From Variovorax paradoxus (GTDB lineage: Bacteria; Pseudomonadota; Gammaproteobacteria; Burkholderiales; Burkholderiaceae_C), in assembly GCF_022009635.1 (NCBI RefSeq), contig NZ_CP091716.1:3177001-3241000 (forward strand): a stretch of 64,000 nt of DNA, written 5' to 3'. How positions within the stretch are numbered: position 1 is the first letter of the stretch; every line of letters begins with the position of its first letter. This document shows positions 35,588 to 43,145 of the stretch, in pieces. The notes under the pieces were generated by a model that had not been told where the DNA came from, did no database searches, and saw only the letters and a list, made by a program, of their open reading frames with translations. A program made the translations under genes and the position numbers.

Positions 35588-36328
35588 TCAGACGCCCTGG
35601 CGCGCCTCGGCGATACGCGCGAAGCGCCCGAGCAGGCTGGCGGCCACGGCGGTGTCGCCCACGCCGTCGCGCAGGGCCGCCGGGTCGGTGCCCATGGCGG
35701 TCAGTTCGCCGCGCAGGTTGTCGATGTAGCCGCGCATCGCCTCGGCGTCGAATTCCGGGTGGAACTGCACGCCCCAGGCGTGCTTGCCGGCGCGGAAGGC
35801 GTGCACCGGTTCATGCGCGCTGGCGGCCAGCCGCACCGCGCCTTCGGGCAGGCGCAGCGCGCTCTGCCAGTGCACCACGTTCGCCGGAAACTGCGCGGGC
35901 AGGCCGCCCAGCAGCGGGTCGGTGGCGGCGTCCTCGGTGAGCGACACGGTCACCGTGCCGATCTCCGCGCCGCCCGGGTGGTTGCCGGCTTCGCCGCCGA
36001 GCGCATGCGCCAGCAGCTGGTGGCCGTAGCAGATGCCGAGCACCGGCGTGTCGAGCGCCACGGCCTGCGCGAGCCATTGCGCCGTGGTTTCGCTCCATGG
36101 TTCGCGGTGCGACACCATCGCATGCGAGCCGGTGACCACCACGCCCGACACGCCGGCCGGGTCGGGCAGGGTGTCGCCGCGGCGCGGGTCGACCACCAGG
36201 ATGGGAAGCGTCTGCGTGCCGAGTCCGTCGGCGACCCAGTGTTCGAAGTCGCCACGGCGGGCGCGCAGCGCGTCGAAGGTGCCTCCGACCTTGACGATGA
36301 CGAGGGGGAGCGGGGGGCTGTTGTCCAT
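35588..36328 (-). CDS. Class I glutamine amidotransferase
   Basis: This 246-aa stand-alone glutaminase-type protein has the nucleophile Cys100 in LGICYGHQ and His190-x-Glu192 in VQFHPEF, forming the catalytic triad. It resembles the GMP-synthase-like amidotransferases that serve as gamma-glutamyl hydrolases or hydrolyse unknown amides. The synthetase partner is not adjacent, so the reaction is unknown. Confidence 0.92.
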   Translation of the reverse strand: MDNSPPLPLVIVKVGGTFDALRARRGDFEHWVADGLGTQTLPILVVDPRRGDTLPDPAGVSGVVVTGSHAMVSHREPWSETTAQWLAQAVALDTPVLGICYGHQLLAHALGGEAGNHPGGAEIGTVTVSLTEDAATDPLLGGLPAQFPANVVHWQSALRLPEGAVRLAASAHEPVHAFRAGKHAWGVQFHPEFDAEAMRGYIDNLRGELTAMGTDPAALRDGVGDTAVAASLLGRFARIAEARQGV

Positions 36329-36361
36329 GACACGATCATGCCGCAGAGCGAAGGCCCGTTC

Positions 36362-37261
36362 TCAGCGCGCGGCTTCGCGCCGGTAGAGCAGATCCATGAA
36401 GGCCCGGCTCACCGGCGAGGGCGACCGGCCCGCCCGCGTCACCAGCCCGATGGGGCGCGACATGACCGGGCGCTGCAGCGGCACGGTCACCAACTCGTCG
36501 TTGTGCGCGAGCTGCAGCGCCAGCCGGGGCAGCGCCGTGATGCCCAGCCCCGCCGCGACCAGCGCGCCGGCGGCCGCCACGCTCGGGTACTCCAGCGCCG
36601 GCACCACCTGCAGCCCGCGCTGCAGGAAGGCCGCGTCGGTGATCGGGCGGATGCTGCTGCGAAAGCCGCTGGCAATGAAAGGCCGCGTGGCGAACACCGA
36701 CCACGCCACCGAAGCCCGCGCCGCCAGCGGATCGTCGCGCCGGCACAGCAGCATGAAGGGGTCGTCGATCAGGTGGCGGTACAGCATGGGCTCCTGCGGC
36801 GCGGGGCGCACGCTGATGCCGAAGTCGGCCCTGCCTTCGTCCACCGCCGAGCGCACCAGCTCGGCCGGCCCCTCGACCAGCGAGAACGCCACCTGCGGAT
36901 GGCTTCGGCGGAACTCCGCGATCGCATGGGGCAGCAGCGCCACGCCGGTGGAGGGCAGCGCAGCGATGGTCAGGTGCCCGCTGCGCCCCTCCAGGAACTG
37001 CGACAGCTCGCTGAAGGAGCTGTTGAAGTTCTCCAGGATGCGCAGCGCGATCGGCAGCAACTCGCGGCCGGCGGGCGTGAGCTCCACGTGCCGCGTGTCG
37101 CGGTCGAACAGGCGCGCGCCGGCCAGCTCTTCGACGATGCGGATGGTGCGGCTCAATGCCGGCTGCGACACATGCAGCGCCTGCGCGGCGGCACGGAAGT
37201 TCGAGGTCTTCGCGACTTCGGTGAAGGCCTCCAGCTGCTGCAGCGTGATATCGATGCGCAC
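36362..37261 (-). CDS. LysR-family transcriptional regulator
   Basis: This 299-aa protein has an N-terminal winged helix-turn-helix (LEAFTEVAKTSNFRAAAQALHVSQPALSRTIRIVEE). A periplasmic-binding-protein-like effector domain follows (HLTIAALPSTGVALLPHAIAEF and onward). The start is GTG 37261 with AGGAGA 8 nt upstream. It is divergent from the CoA-transferase / lyase / Bug operon and is very likely its regulator, responding to the carboxylate the operon consumes. Confidence 0.93.
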   Translation of the reverse strand: MRIDITLQQLEAFTEVAKTSNFRAAAQALHVSQPALSRTIRIVEELAGARLFDRDTRHVELTPAGRELLPIALRILENFNSSFSELSQFLEGRSGHLTIAALPSTGVALLPHAIAEFRRSHPQVAFSLVEGPAELVRSAVDEGRADFGISVRPAPQEPMLYRHLIDDPFMLLCRRDDPLAARASVAWSVFATRPFIASGFRSSIRPITDAAFLQRGLQVVPALEYPSVAAAGALVAAGLGITALPRLALQLAHNDELVTVPLQRPVMSRPIGLVTRAGRSPSPVSRAFMDLLYRREAAR

Positions 37262-37276
37262 CGTGCGTTCTCCTGG

Positions 37277-37330
37277 ATTGATCCATCCAAGTTATCACAG
37301 ATATAGAAATATTCGTCTTCCAAGATCAAT
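37277..37330. promoter_or_regulatory. Divergent control region between the LysR gene and the CoA-transferase operon
   Basis: ATTGATC at 37277-37283 and GATCAAT at 37324-37330 form an inverted pair 40 nt apart. Between them ATAT-AGAA-ATAT (37301-37312) is a short palindrome of the kind LysR proteins bind. The AT-rich patch contrasts with the surrounding sequence. Confidence 0.4.
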
Positions 37331-37394
37331 GGGCGAGGAACAGACTCGGGGCAATCAAAACGGAGACAACGCCCCCTCGCGGGGCGCCAGACAC

Positions 37395-38555
37395 ATGCAA
37401 GGAATACTCGAAGGCATCAGGGTGCTCGAACTCGGCCAGGTGCTGGCCGCGCCGTTCGCGGGCGCGATCCTCGCGGACCTGGGGGCCGACGTGGTCAAGC
37501 TCGAGCGCGTCGAGGGCGGCGACGACGCCCGCCACATGGGCCCGGCGTTCCGCCACGGCGACGCGCTCAACTTCCACGTGTTCAACCGGGGCAAGAAGTC
37601 GGTGGCCATCGACCTCAAGAGCGCCGAGGGCATGGCGGTGTTCGAGCGGCTGGCGGGCGAGGCCGACATCCTCGTCCACAACCTGCGCCCGGGCGTCACC
37701 GAGTCGATGGGCATCGACGGGACTGCGCTGTGCGCGCGCCATCCGCGCCTTGTCTACTGCGCCATCTCCGCCTTCGGCCATGCCGGGCCGTTGGCCATGC
37801 AGCCGGGCTACGAGCCGCTGATCCAGGCTTTCAGCGGCCTGTCGAGCATCAACGGCGGCCCCGACGATCCGCCCATGCGCACCGGCGCCTCGGTATGCGA
37901 CCAGGGCACCGGCATGTGGGCGGTGATCGGCGCGCTGGCGCTGCTGCAGCGGCGCCATGTCACCGGCAAGGGCGGCGTGGTGAGCGCCTCGCTGCTCGAG
38001 ACCGCGCTGGTCTGGACCGGCCAGAAGTCCGACGCCTACGCCAACGAAGGCCGCCAGCCCGACCGCCACCGCTCGGGCCACCCCGGCTTCGTGCCCTACG
38101 AGGCCTTCGACACCGCCGACGCGCCGCTGCTGGTGTGCTGCGGCAACGACCGCCTGTTCGCCAAGTTCGCGCACGAACTCGGCCGCGACGACTGGATCAC
38201 CGACGAGCGCTTTGCCACCAATCGCCTGCGGCTGCGCAACAAGGCGGCGCTGTTCGGGCAGATCGTGCCCTTGCTGCGCGCTCGCAGCCGCGACGAGTGG
38301 AGCGCGCGCTTCGCCGCGGCCGGCGTGCCCTGCGCGCCGGTGCACACCTTGCCCGAGGCCATCGCGCATCCGCAGGTCGAGGCGCTGGGCATGCTGCGGG
38401 CCGTGCCGGGCGAAGACTTCAGGCTCACGGCGCTGCCGATTTCCATCGACGGCGAGCGGCCGTCGCACCGCTCGGTCGCGCCGCGGCTGGGCCAGCACAA
38501 CGCGGAGTTCGGCGCGCCCGCCGTGCCGCGGCAAGAAGGGAGCACGCATGTCTGA
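37395..38555 (+). CDS. CaiB/BaiF-type CoA-transferase
   Basis: This 386-aa protein has the family opening LEGIRVLELGQVLAAPFAGAILADLGADVVKLER and the classical NRGKKSVAIDLKS and LVHNLRPGV motifs. Family III CoA-transferases move CoA between carboxylic acids through an enzyme-bound anhydride on an aspartate. In this protein the equivalent position in the ASLLETAL segment seems to be Glu202, a change seen in part of the family. Its gene overlaps the HMG-CoA-lyase-like gene by 8 bp, and a binding-protein gene follows. A role in activating a branched dicarboxylate or hydroxy acid to its CoA ester is therefore likely. Confidence 0.92.
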   Translation: MQGILEGIRVLELGQVLAAPFAGAILADLGADVVKLERVEGGDDARHMGPAFRHGDALNFHVFNRGKKSVAIDLKSAEGMAVFERLAGEADILVHNLRPGVTESMGIDGTALCARHPRLVYCAISAFGHAGPLAMQPGYEPLIQAFSGLSSINGGPDDPPMRTGASVCDQGTGMWAVIGALALLQRRHVTGKGGVVSASLLETALVWTGQKSDAYANEGRQPDRHRSGHPGFVPYEAFDTADAPLLVCCGNDRLFAKFAHELGRDDWITDERFATNRLRLRNKAALFGQIVPLLRARSRDEWSARFAAAGVPCAPVHTLPEAIAHPQVEALGMLRAVPGEDFRLTALPISIDGERPSHRSVAPRLGQHNAEFGAPAVPRQEGSTHV

Positions 38556-39492
38556 TCTGCCGCGACGCGTTCATCTGCACGAGGAAGGCCCGCGCGAAGG
38601 CTTCCAGATCGAGGCCGGGCCCATCGCGTCGGCCGACAAGGTGCGCTTCATAGAGGCGCTGGCCGACACCGGGCTGCGGGAAGTGCAATGCGTGTCCTTC
38701 GTCAACCCAGAGCGCGTGCCCGGCATGGCCGATGCCGAGGAGGTCGCCCGGATGCTGCGCAAGCGCGACGGCGTGCGCTACACCGGCCTGTGGCTCAACC
38801 TGCGCGGCATGCAGCGCGCGATGCGCACGCAGCTGGACATCGAGGGCACCATCGGCACCAGCGCGTCGGAAGCCTTTTCGGTGCGCAACAACGGCAAGGA
38901 CCTGGCGGCCCTGCGCGAATCCCAGCGCGAGATGCTGGCTTTCTGCGTCGACCACGGCATCGAGGTGACGCGCGGCATCGTCACCACGGCCTTCGGCTGC
39001 AACCTCGAAGGCGCCATCGCCCCGGCCACCGTGGTGGAGCGCGTGGCGCAGATGCTCGAGGTGATGGCCGAGTTCGGCCTGCGCCTGCCGATTTTGCGGC
39101 TGGCCGACACCGTGGGCTGGGCCCAACCCAACGCCATCGCCTCGGTGGTCGGCGCGGTGCGCGAGCGCTGGCCCGAACTGCGGCTGGGCCTGCACCTGCA
39201 CGACACGCGCGGCACGGCCATGGCCAATGCGCTCATGGGCCTGCAGATGGGCATCGACACCTTCGACAGCGCCTGCGCCGGCCTGGGCGGCTGCCCGTTC
39301 GCGGGCCACACCGGCGCGGCCGGAAACATCTGCACCGAAGACCTGGCCTTCATGTGCGAGGAGATGGGCATCGAGACCGGCGTGGACCTCGACGCGCTCA
39401 TCGCCTGCGCGCGCATGGCGGAAGAGATCGTCGGCCACCCGTTGCCGGGCAAGCTCATGCGCGCCGGCACGCTGCAGCGCTTTCGCCGCTGA
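38548..39492 (+). CDS. HMG-CoA lyase-like DRE-TIM metallolyase
   Basis: This 314-aa TIM-barrel enzyme begins with EEGPREGFQ, the counterpart of the metal- and substrate-binding start of HMG-CoA lyases. LHLHDTRGTAMAN supplies the two metal-binding histidines, and AGLGGCPFAGHTGAAGN carries the signature catalytic Cys loop near the C-terminus. These enzymes cleave 3-hydroxy-acyl-CoA esters to acetyl-CoA or pyruvate plus a keto acid. Together with the upstream CoA-transferase it would activate then split a hydroxy-dicarboxylate; the exact substrate (3-hydroxy-3-methylglutarate, citramalate or another) cannot be read from sequence. Confidence 0.9.
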   Translation: MSDLPRRVHLHEEGPREGFQIEAGPIASADKVRFIEALADTGLREVQCVSFVNPERVPGMADAEEVARMLRKRDGVRYTGLWLNLRGMQRAMRTQLDIEGTIGTSASEAFSVRNNGKDLAALRESQREMLAFCVDHGIEVTRGIVTTAFGCNLEGAIAPATVVERVAQMLEVMAEFGLRLPILRLADTVGWAQPNAIASVVGAVRERWPELRLGLHLHDTRGTAMANALMGLQMGIDTFDSACAGLGGCPFAGHTGAAGNICTEDLAFMCEEMGIETGVDLDALIACARMAEEIVGHPLPGKLMRAGTLQRFRR

Positions 39493-39548
39493 CCGGCGGC
39501 ACCCCGCGAGCCGCGGAAAAAAACATCAACGACAGAAGAGACAACACC

Positions 39549-40529
39549 GTGCCCACCTTCATTTCCAGACTCCATGCCGCCGTCGCGCTCAGCGCGGCCG
39601 TGCTGGCCGCCACAGTTGCTCCGGCCCACGCGCAGCAGTACCCGAGCAAGCCCATCACCATCGTCGTGCCCTTCGGCGCCGGCAGCGGCACCGACCAGCA
39701 GGCGCGCAGCATGGCGCAGGCGCTGGGCACGGAATACAAGGTGCCGGTCATCGTGGACAACCGTGCCGGCGCCAGCGGCTTCATCGCCGCGCAGTACGTG
39801 GCCAAGGCCGCGCCCGACGGCTACACCGTGCTCATGACCACCAACACCACGCACGCGGCCAACGAGCACCTGTTCAAGAAGCTGCCCTACGACCCGGTGA
39901 AAGACTTCACGCCCGTCACACTGCTGTCCAAGGGGCACATGCTGCTGCTGGTGAACGCCGATTCGCCCATCAAGTCGGTGGCCGACCTCGTGGCGGCGGC
40001 GAAGAAGTCGCCCGGCAAGCTCAACTTCGGCAGCGGAAGCTCGTCGAGCCGCGTGGCGAGCGAACTGCTCAAGCAGATGGCGGGCATCGACGTGGTGAAC
40101 GTGCCCTACAAGAGCAATCCGCTGGCCATCACCGACCTGCTGGGCGGGCAGGTCGACTTCATGTTCGCCGACGCGCCCACCGCGCTGCCGCAGGTCAAGA
40201 GCGGCAAGCTGCGCGCACTGGCCGTCAGCGGCAACAAGCGGCTGGCCGCCGTGCCGGCTCTGCCCACGGTGGAAGAGGCCGGCGTGAAGGGCTACGACAT
40301 GTCGTACTGGACGGCCGTGTACCTGCCGCCGGGCGCGCCCGCAGCCATCACGCAGAAGCTCAACGAGATGATGATCAAGGTCTCCGCCGCGCCCGCCGTG
40401 GTGGCCTACCAGAACACCACCAGCGGCGAGGCCGTCACCAGCACGCCGGAGGGGCTCGCGCAGTTCCAGGCGGCCGAATCGCAGAAGTGGGGGCAGGTGA
40501 TCCGCGCGGCCGGCATCCAGCCGGAATGA
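39549..40529 (+). CDS. Bug/TctC-type substrate-binding protein of the CoA-transferase operon
   Basis: This 326-aa protein starts at GTG 39549 with AGAAGAG upstream. A signal peptide ends near residue 29 (LAATVAPAHAQQ). The family motifs YPSKPITIVVPFGAGSGTD, VDNRAGASG, AAPDGYTVLM, NVPYKSNPLAITDLLGGQVDFMF and GKLRALAVSG are intact. Its place directly after the CoA-transferase and lyase genes suggests it captures, or senses outside the cell, the carboxylate those enzymes degrade. Confidence 0.92.
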   Translation: MPTFISRLHAAVALSAAVLAATVAPAHAQQYPSKPITIVVPFGAGSGTDQQARSMAQALGTEYKVPVIVDNRAGASGFIAAQYVAKAAPDGYTVLMTTNTTHAANEHLFKKLPYDPVKDFTPVTLLSKGHMLLLVNADSPIKSVADLVAAAKKSPGKLNFGSGSSSSRVASELLKQMAGIDVVNVPYKSNPLAITDLLGGQVDFMFADAPTALPQVKSGKLRALAVSGNKRLAAVPALPTVEEAGVKGYDMSYWTAVYLPPGAPAAITQKLNEMMIKVSAAPAVVAYQNTTSGEAVTSTPEGLAQFQAAESQKWGQVIRAAGIQPE

Positions 40530-40623
40530 CGACGCCGTGAGTGGGGCTGCGAGCCGGGGGCTCGCAAGCCGGGCAGGGTGGGGCTACAGTTGCAACTTCT
40601 CCCGCTGCCTGCCTGCCCACACG

Positions 40624-41103
40624 ATGCGTTCCCTGGTCTTCTTCCTGTCGATCTCCGCCGCGGCGCTCGTTGCGCACGCGGAGGTGGTGCGCTGCACGGA
40701 CGCCAGCGGAGCCGTCTCGTACACCAATGTGGAGTGCCCGCCGGGCAGCAAGCAGGCGCGGCAGGTGCCGATCCTCGAATCGCCGCCGCCAGACCCGGCG
40801 CGCCGCGACTATTCGGCCACGCCGCAGCGCGCTGCGCAGCCGGCGCCGTCGCCCAGCCGGGTGGCGAGCAACCCGCCATCGGGCCCGGCCATCATCCCGC
40901 GCTACCCCGCCGAGACGCAGCCGCAGGCCGCGGCGGAGCCACCGGCCGTCGTCATCCTGAGCCCGGACCCGTACTACGACCCGTATTACGAGGGCGCGCG
41001 CCCCATCCGCCGGCCACGGCCGCCGCACGTGGTCGACCCCGGCCCGCCGCCCGGCCAGCGCCCATGCCAGAACCTGGCCGGCATCAAGCGCAACAACTGC
41101 TGA
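40624..41103 (+). CDS. Exported DUF4124-like protein with proline-rich tail
   Basis: This 159-aa protein has a signal peptide (SLVFFLSISAAALVAHAEV) and then the short DUF4124-type module at about residues 20-45 (VVRCTDASGAVSYTNVECPPGSK), a beta hairpin with a Cys pair. The rest is low-complexity Pro/Arg-rich sequence with a DPYYDPYYEG patch. Two cysteines close the protein. The function is unknown and the location is periplasmic or secreted. Confidence 0.82.
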   Translation: MRSLVFFLSISAAALVAHAEVVRCTDASGAVSYTNVECPPGSKQARQVPILESPPPDPARRDYSATPQRAAQPAPSPSRVASNPPSGPAIIPRYPAETQPQAAAEPPAVVILSPDPYYDPYYEGARPIRRPRPPHVVDPGPPPGQRPCQNLAGIKRNNC

Positions 41104-41130
41104 TTCGGTTCCTGAAGACCTGACCGATCG

Positions 41131-41604
41131 ATGAGTGCTGGGGAAGAACCCGTTTCCGGCGGCAACCCGCCGTGGACCATCTACTGCGACGGCAGCGCCA
41201 TGCCCAACCCGGGGCGCATGGGCATCGGCGCCGTCATCACCGCGCCCGACGGCACCCGCCACACGCTGTCGGAGGCCACGCATGCCACCGGCTGCAACAA
41301 CGAAGCCGAACTCCGGGCGCTGACCGCCGCGCTGCGCACCCTGCGCGACAAGGGCGCCACGGCCGTGCTGGCATACAGCGACAACAGCACGCTGGTCGAG
41401 CAACTGGCCACGCCCGGCGCCAGGCCCATCGAACGCATGGCACCCCTGTTCGACGATGCCCGCGCCTTGCTCGCCGGCTTCGCGCAGGCGAGCCTGCAAT
41501 GGATACCGCGCCACCGCAACGGCGAGGCCGATGCGCTGGCCCGCGCCGCCCTCGGCGTCGGGCCCAAGCCGCCGCCCAGGCACACGAAGAAGAAGCGCCG
41601 CTAG
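41131..41604 (+). CDS. Ribonuclease HI-family protein
   Basis: This 157-aa protein has the RNase H fold with its acidic active-site residues: the Asp of IYCDGSAMPNPG, the Glu of NNEAELRAL, the Asp of AYSDNSTLVEQL and the Asp of GEADALARAA. It degrades the RNA strand of RNA-DNA hybrids or has a related role. It resembles the shorter, RnhA-like paralogues rather than the main housekeeping RnhA, which is usually beside dnaQ. The C-terminus is a basic tail (HTKKKRR). Confidence 0.88.
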   Translation: MSAGEEPVSGGNPPWTIYCDGSAMPNPGRMGIGAVITAPDGTRHTLSEATHATGCNNEAELRALTAALRTLRDKGATAVLAYSDNSTLVEQLATPGARPIERMAPLFDDARALLAGFAQASLQWIPRHRNGEADALARAALGVGPKPPPRHTKKKRR

Positions 41605-41660
41605 GGCGCCCTCGGCGCCGTCAGGGAAGGGGCCGGCCGGAGCCCCTATCATCACGCGCC

Positions 41661-41924
41661 ATGACCGAAGCTACTCCCACTCCTTCTTCTTCCCTTCCGC
41701 CCCTTCCCGACCACCTGTCTTCCGACCCGCGCAGCCCCCATCACCTGGCGGCCGCCTTCGAAGGCGACATCGGCATCCGTTTCAACGGCAAGGAGCGCCT
41801 CGACGTCGAGGAATACTGCATCAGCGAAGGCTGGATCAAGGTTCCCGCCGGCAAGACCCTCGACCGCAAGGGCAAGCCCCTGCTGCTCAAGCTCAAGGGC
41901 AAGGTCGAGGCGTACTACAAGTAA
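41661..41924 (+). CDS. DUF3297 family protein
   Basis: This 87-aa protein has the highly conserved core (LPDHLSSDPRSPHH, then IGIRFNGKERLDVEEYCISEGWIKV, ending GKVEAYYK) of the DUF3297 family, a short proteobacterial protein of unknown function. The N-terminal Ser/Thr/Pro-rich extension is variable. It lies 56 bp after the RNase H gene. Confidence 0.92.
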   Translation: MTEATPTPSSSLPPLPDHLSSDPRSPHHLAAAFEGDIGIRFNGKERLDVEEYCISEGWIKVPAGKTLDRKGKPLLLKLKGKVEAYYK

Positions 41925-41945
41925 GGGCGCCGCTCTTTCCATTCA

Positions 41946-42962
41946 TCAGCGCCACTGCAGCAGCAGCGACCACGGCTGCCGGCTCATGTGGCGATCGATG
42001 CAGCCCGCCGCGCCGGGCGTGCATCCCTCGGGCAGATAGCTCGGGTCCAGCCAGCGCGTGCCCGGCGCAAAGTCGAGCCGGCGCCGCGTGACCGACTGCA
42101 CCACGTTGCCGCCGATCGTCTCGAAGCCCGTCGCATCGACGGCCACCACCACATCGCAATGCATCGGCAGCGCATCGCCGCCGGTGGGCCGCGTCGCCAG
42201 CACTTCGCCGACCTTGTCGAAAGTGTCGAGGCCGGCATCCGCGCCCCGCGTTTGGCAGACCAGGTCGCCGACGCGCGGCGGCGTGCGCGTCAGGTCGCAG
42301 GCGCGAAAGGCGTAGCGCGTCGGGCGCCCCGCTTGCTCCTCGGCGCCTGCCTGCCAGGCGGCGCCCGCGTAGTCCACATGCGCCTCGGAAAAGACGAACT
42401 CGTCGTCGACCAGCCCCGCCTGCCGCGCGAGCCAGCTGATGAAGGCCGCAGACCATGGCGTATCGACCACCGCGACCCGCTTCAAGGCGACATCGACCGC
42501 GCGCAGCTCCGGCGAGTCCAGCCCTTCGTCGGGCCCCACGCCCATGCCCTGCAGCCGCGCGGCCGACGCTTCGTTCAGCGCCTGCATCAACAACTGCCGG
42601 TAGGCGGGCCGCAGCGCGCCGTAGCGGACCTGCGAAGGCAGGCGCGGATCGACCGCCTGCCAGTAGCCCAGCACCCGCTGCCAGGGCGCGAGGCCCGGCA
42701 CCGTGCGGCGCGTGTCTTCGGCTTCGTAGTCGCCATCCACCGTCATGCGGCCCTCGGCATCCATCGTCTGGCCGCCGAAGGCTTCGTGCTCTTGCACGGC
42801 GAAGGTGGCCATCGCGAGGGCGCGTGCGGGGGAAGGGGATTGGAGGGCGGTGTCGAGGCAGCCTGGGGCGGCGAGTGCGGTGGCGCTGGCGAGGCACAAG
42901 GCCGCCAGGGCTGACGTGGCCCAGCGTAGGAGAGAAGAGGGTGAGGCGTTCCGTCGCGGCAT
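41946..42962 (-). CDS. Exported DUF2272-like protein
   Basis: This 338-aa protein has a signal peptide (LRWATSALAALCLASATALAAP). The central region resembles DUF2272: DTPWSAAFISWLARQAGL, then a histidine-containing SEAHVDYAGAAW and later DLVCQTRG and HCDVVVAVDATG, which have the look of an NlpC/P60-like Cys-His fold. A cell-wall-related hydrolase is possible but unproven. ATG 42962 is the start best placed for the signal peptide; ATG 42977 is also in frame. It is the last GC-rich gene before the accessory island. Confidence 0.75.
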   Translation of the reverse strand: MPRRNASPSSLLRWATSALAALCLASATALAAPGCLDTALQSPSPARALAMATFAVQEHEAFGGQTMDAEGRMTVDGDYEAEDTRRTVPGLAPWQRVLGYWQAVDPRLPSQVRYGALRPAYRQLLMQALNEASAARLQGMGVGPDEGLDSPELRAVDVALKRVAVVDTPWSAAFISWLARQAGLVDDEFVFSEAHVDYAGAAWQAGAEEQAGRPTRYAFRACDLTRTPPRVGDLVCQTRGADAGLDTFDKVGEVLATRPTGGDALPMHCDVVVAVDATGFETIGGNVVQSVTRRRLDFAPGTRWLDPSYLPEGCTPGAAGCIDRHMSRQPWSLLLQWR

Positions 42963-43145
42963 GTGGTCGGGGAGCATAGCCCGGTGCGTTGCGTAGGGAT
43001 GTGGGCAGAACGCCGATACCGGTGCCGATCTTTTTTCCTGCGGCAAATCACTGGCCGGCACTCTGCTTGGAGAGGCCGGCGTGTGTTGGCGGATCTTGCG
43101 GCGAAGACTTAAGCGAGCGTTCGTTGGGGATGGCTCAGCAAACGT

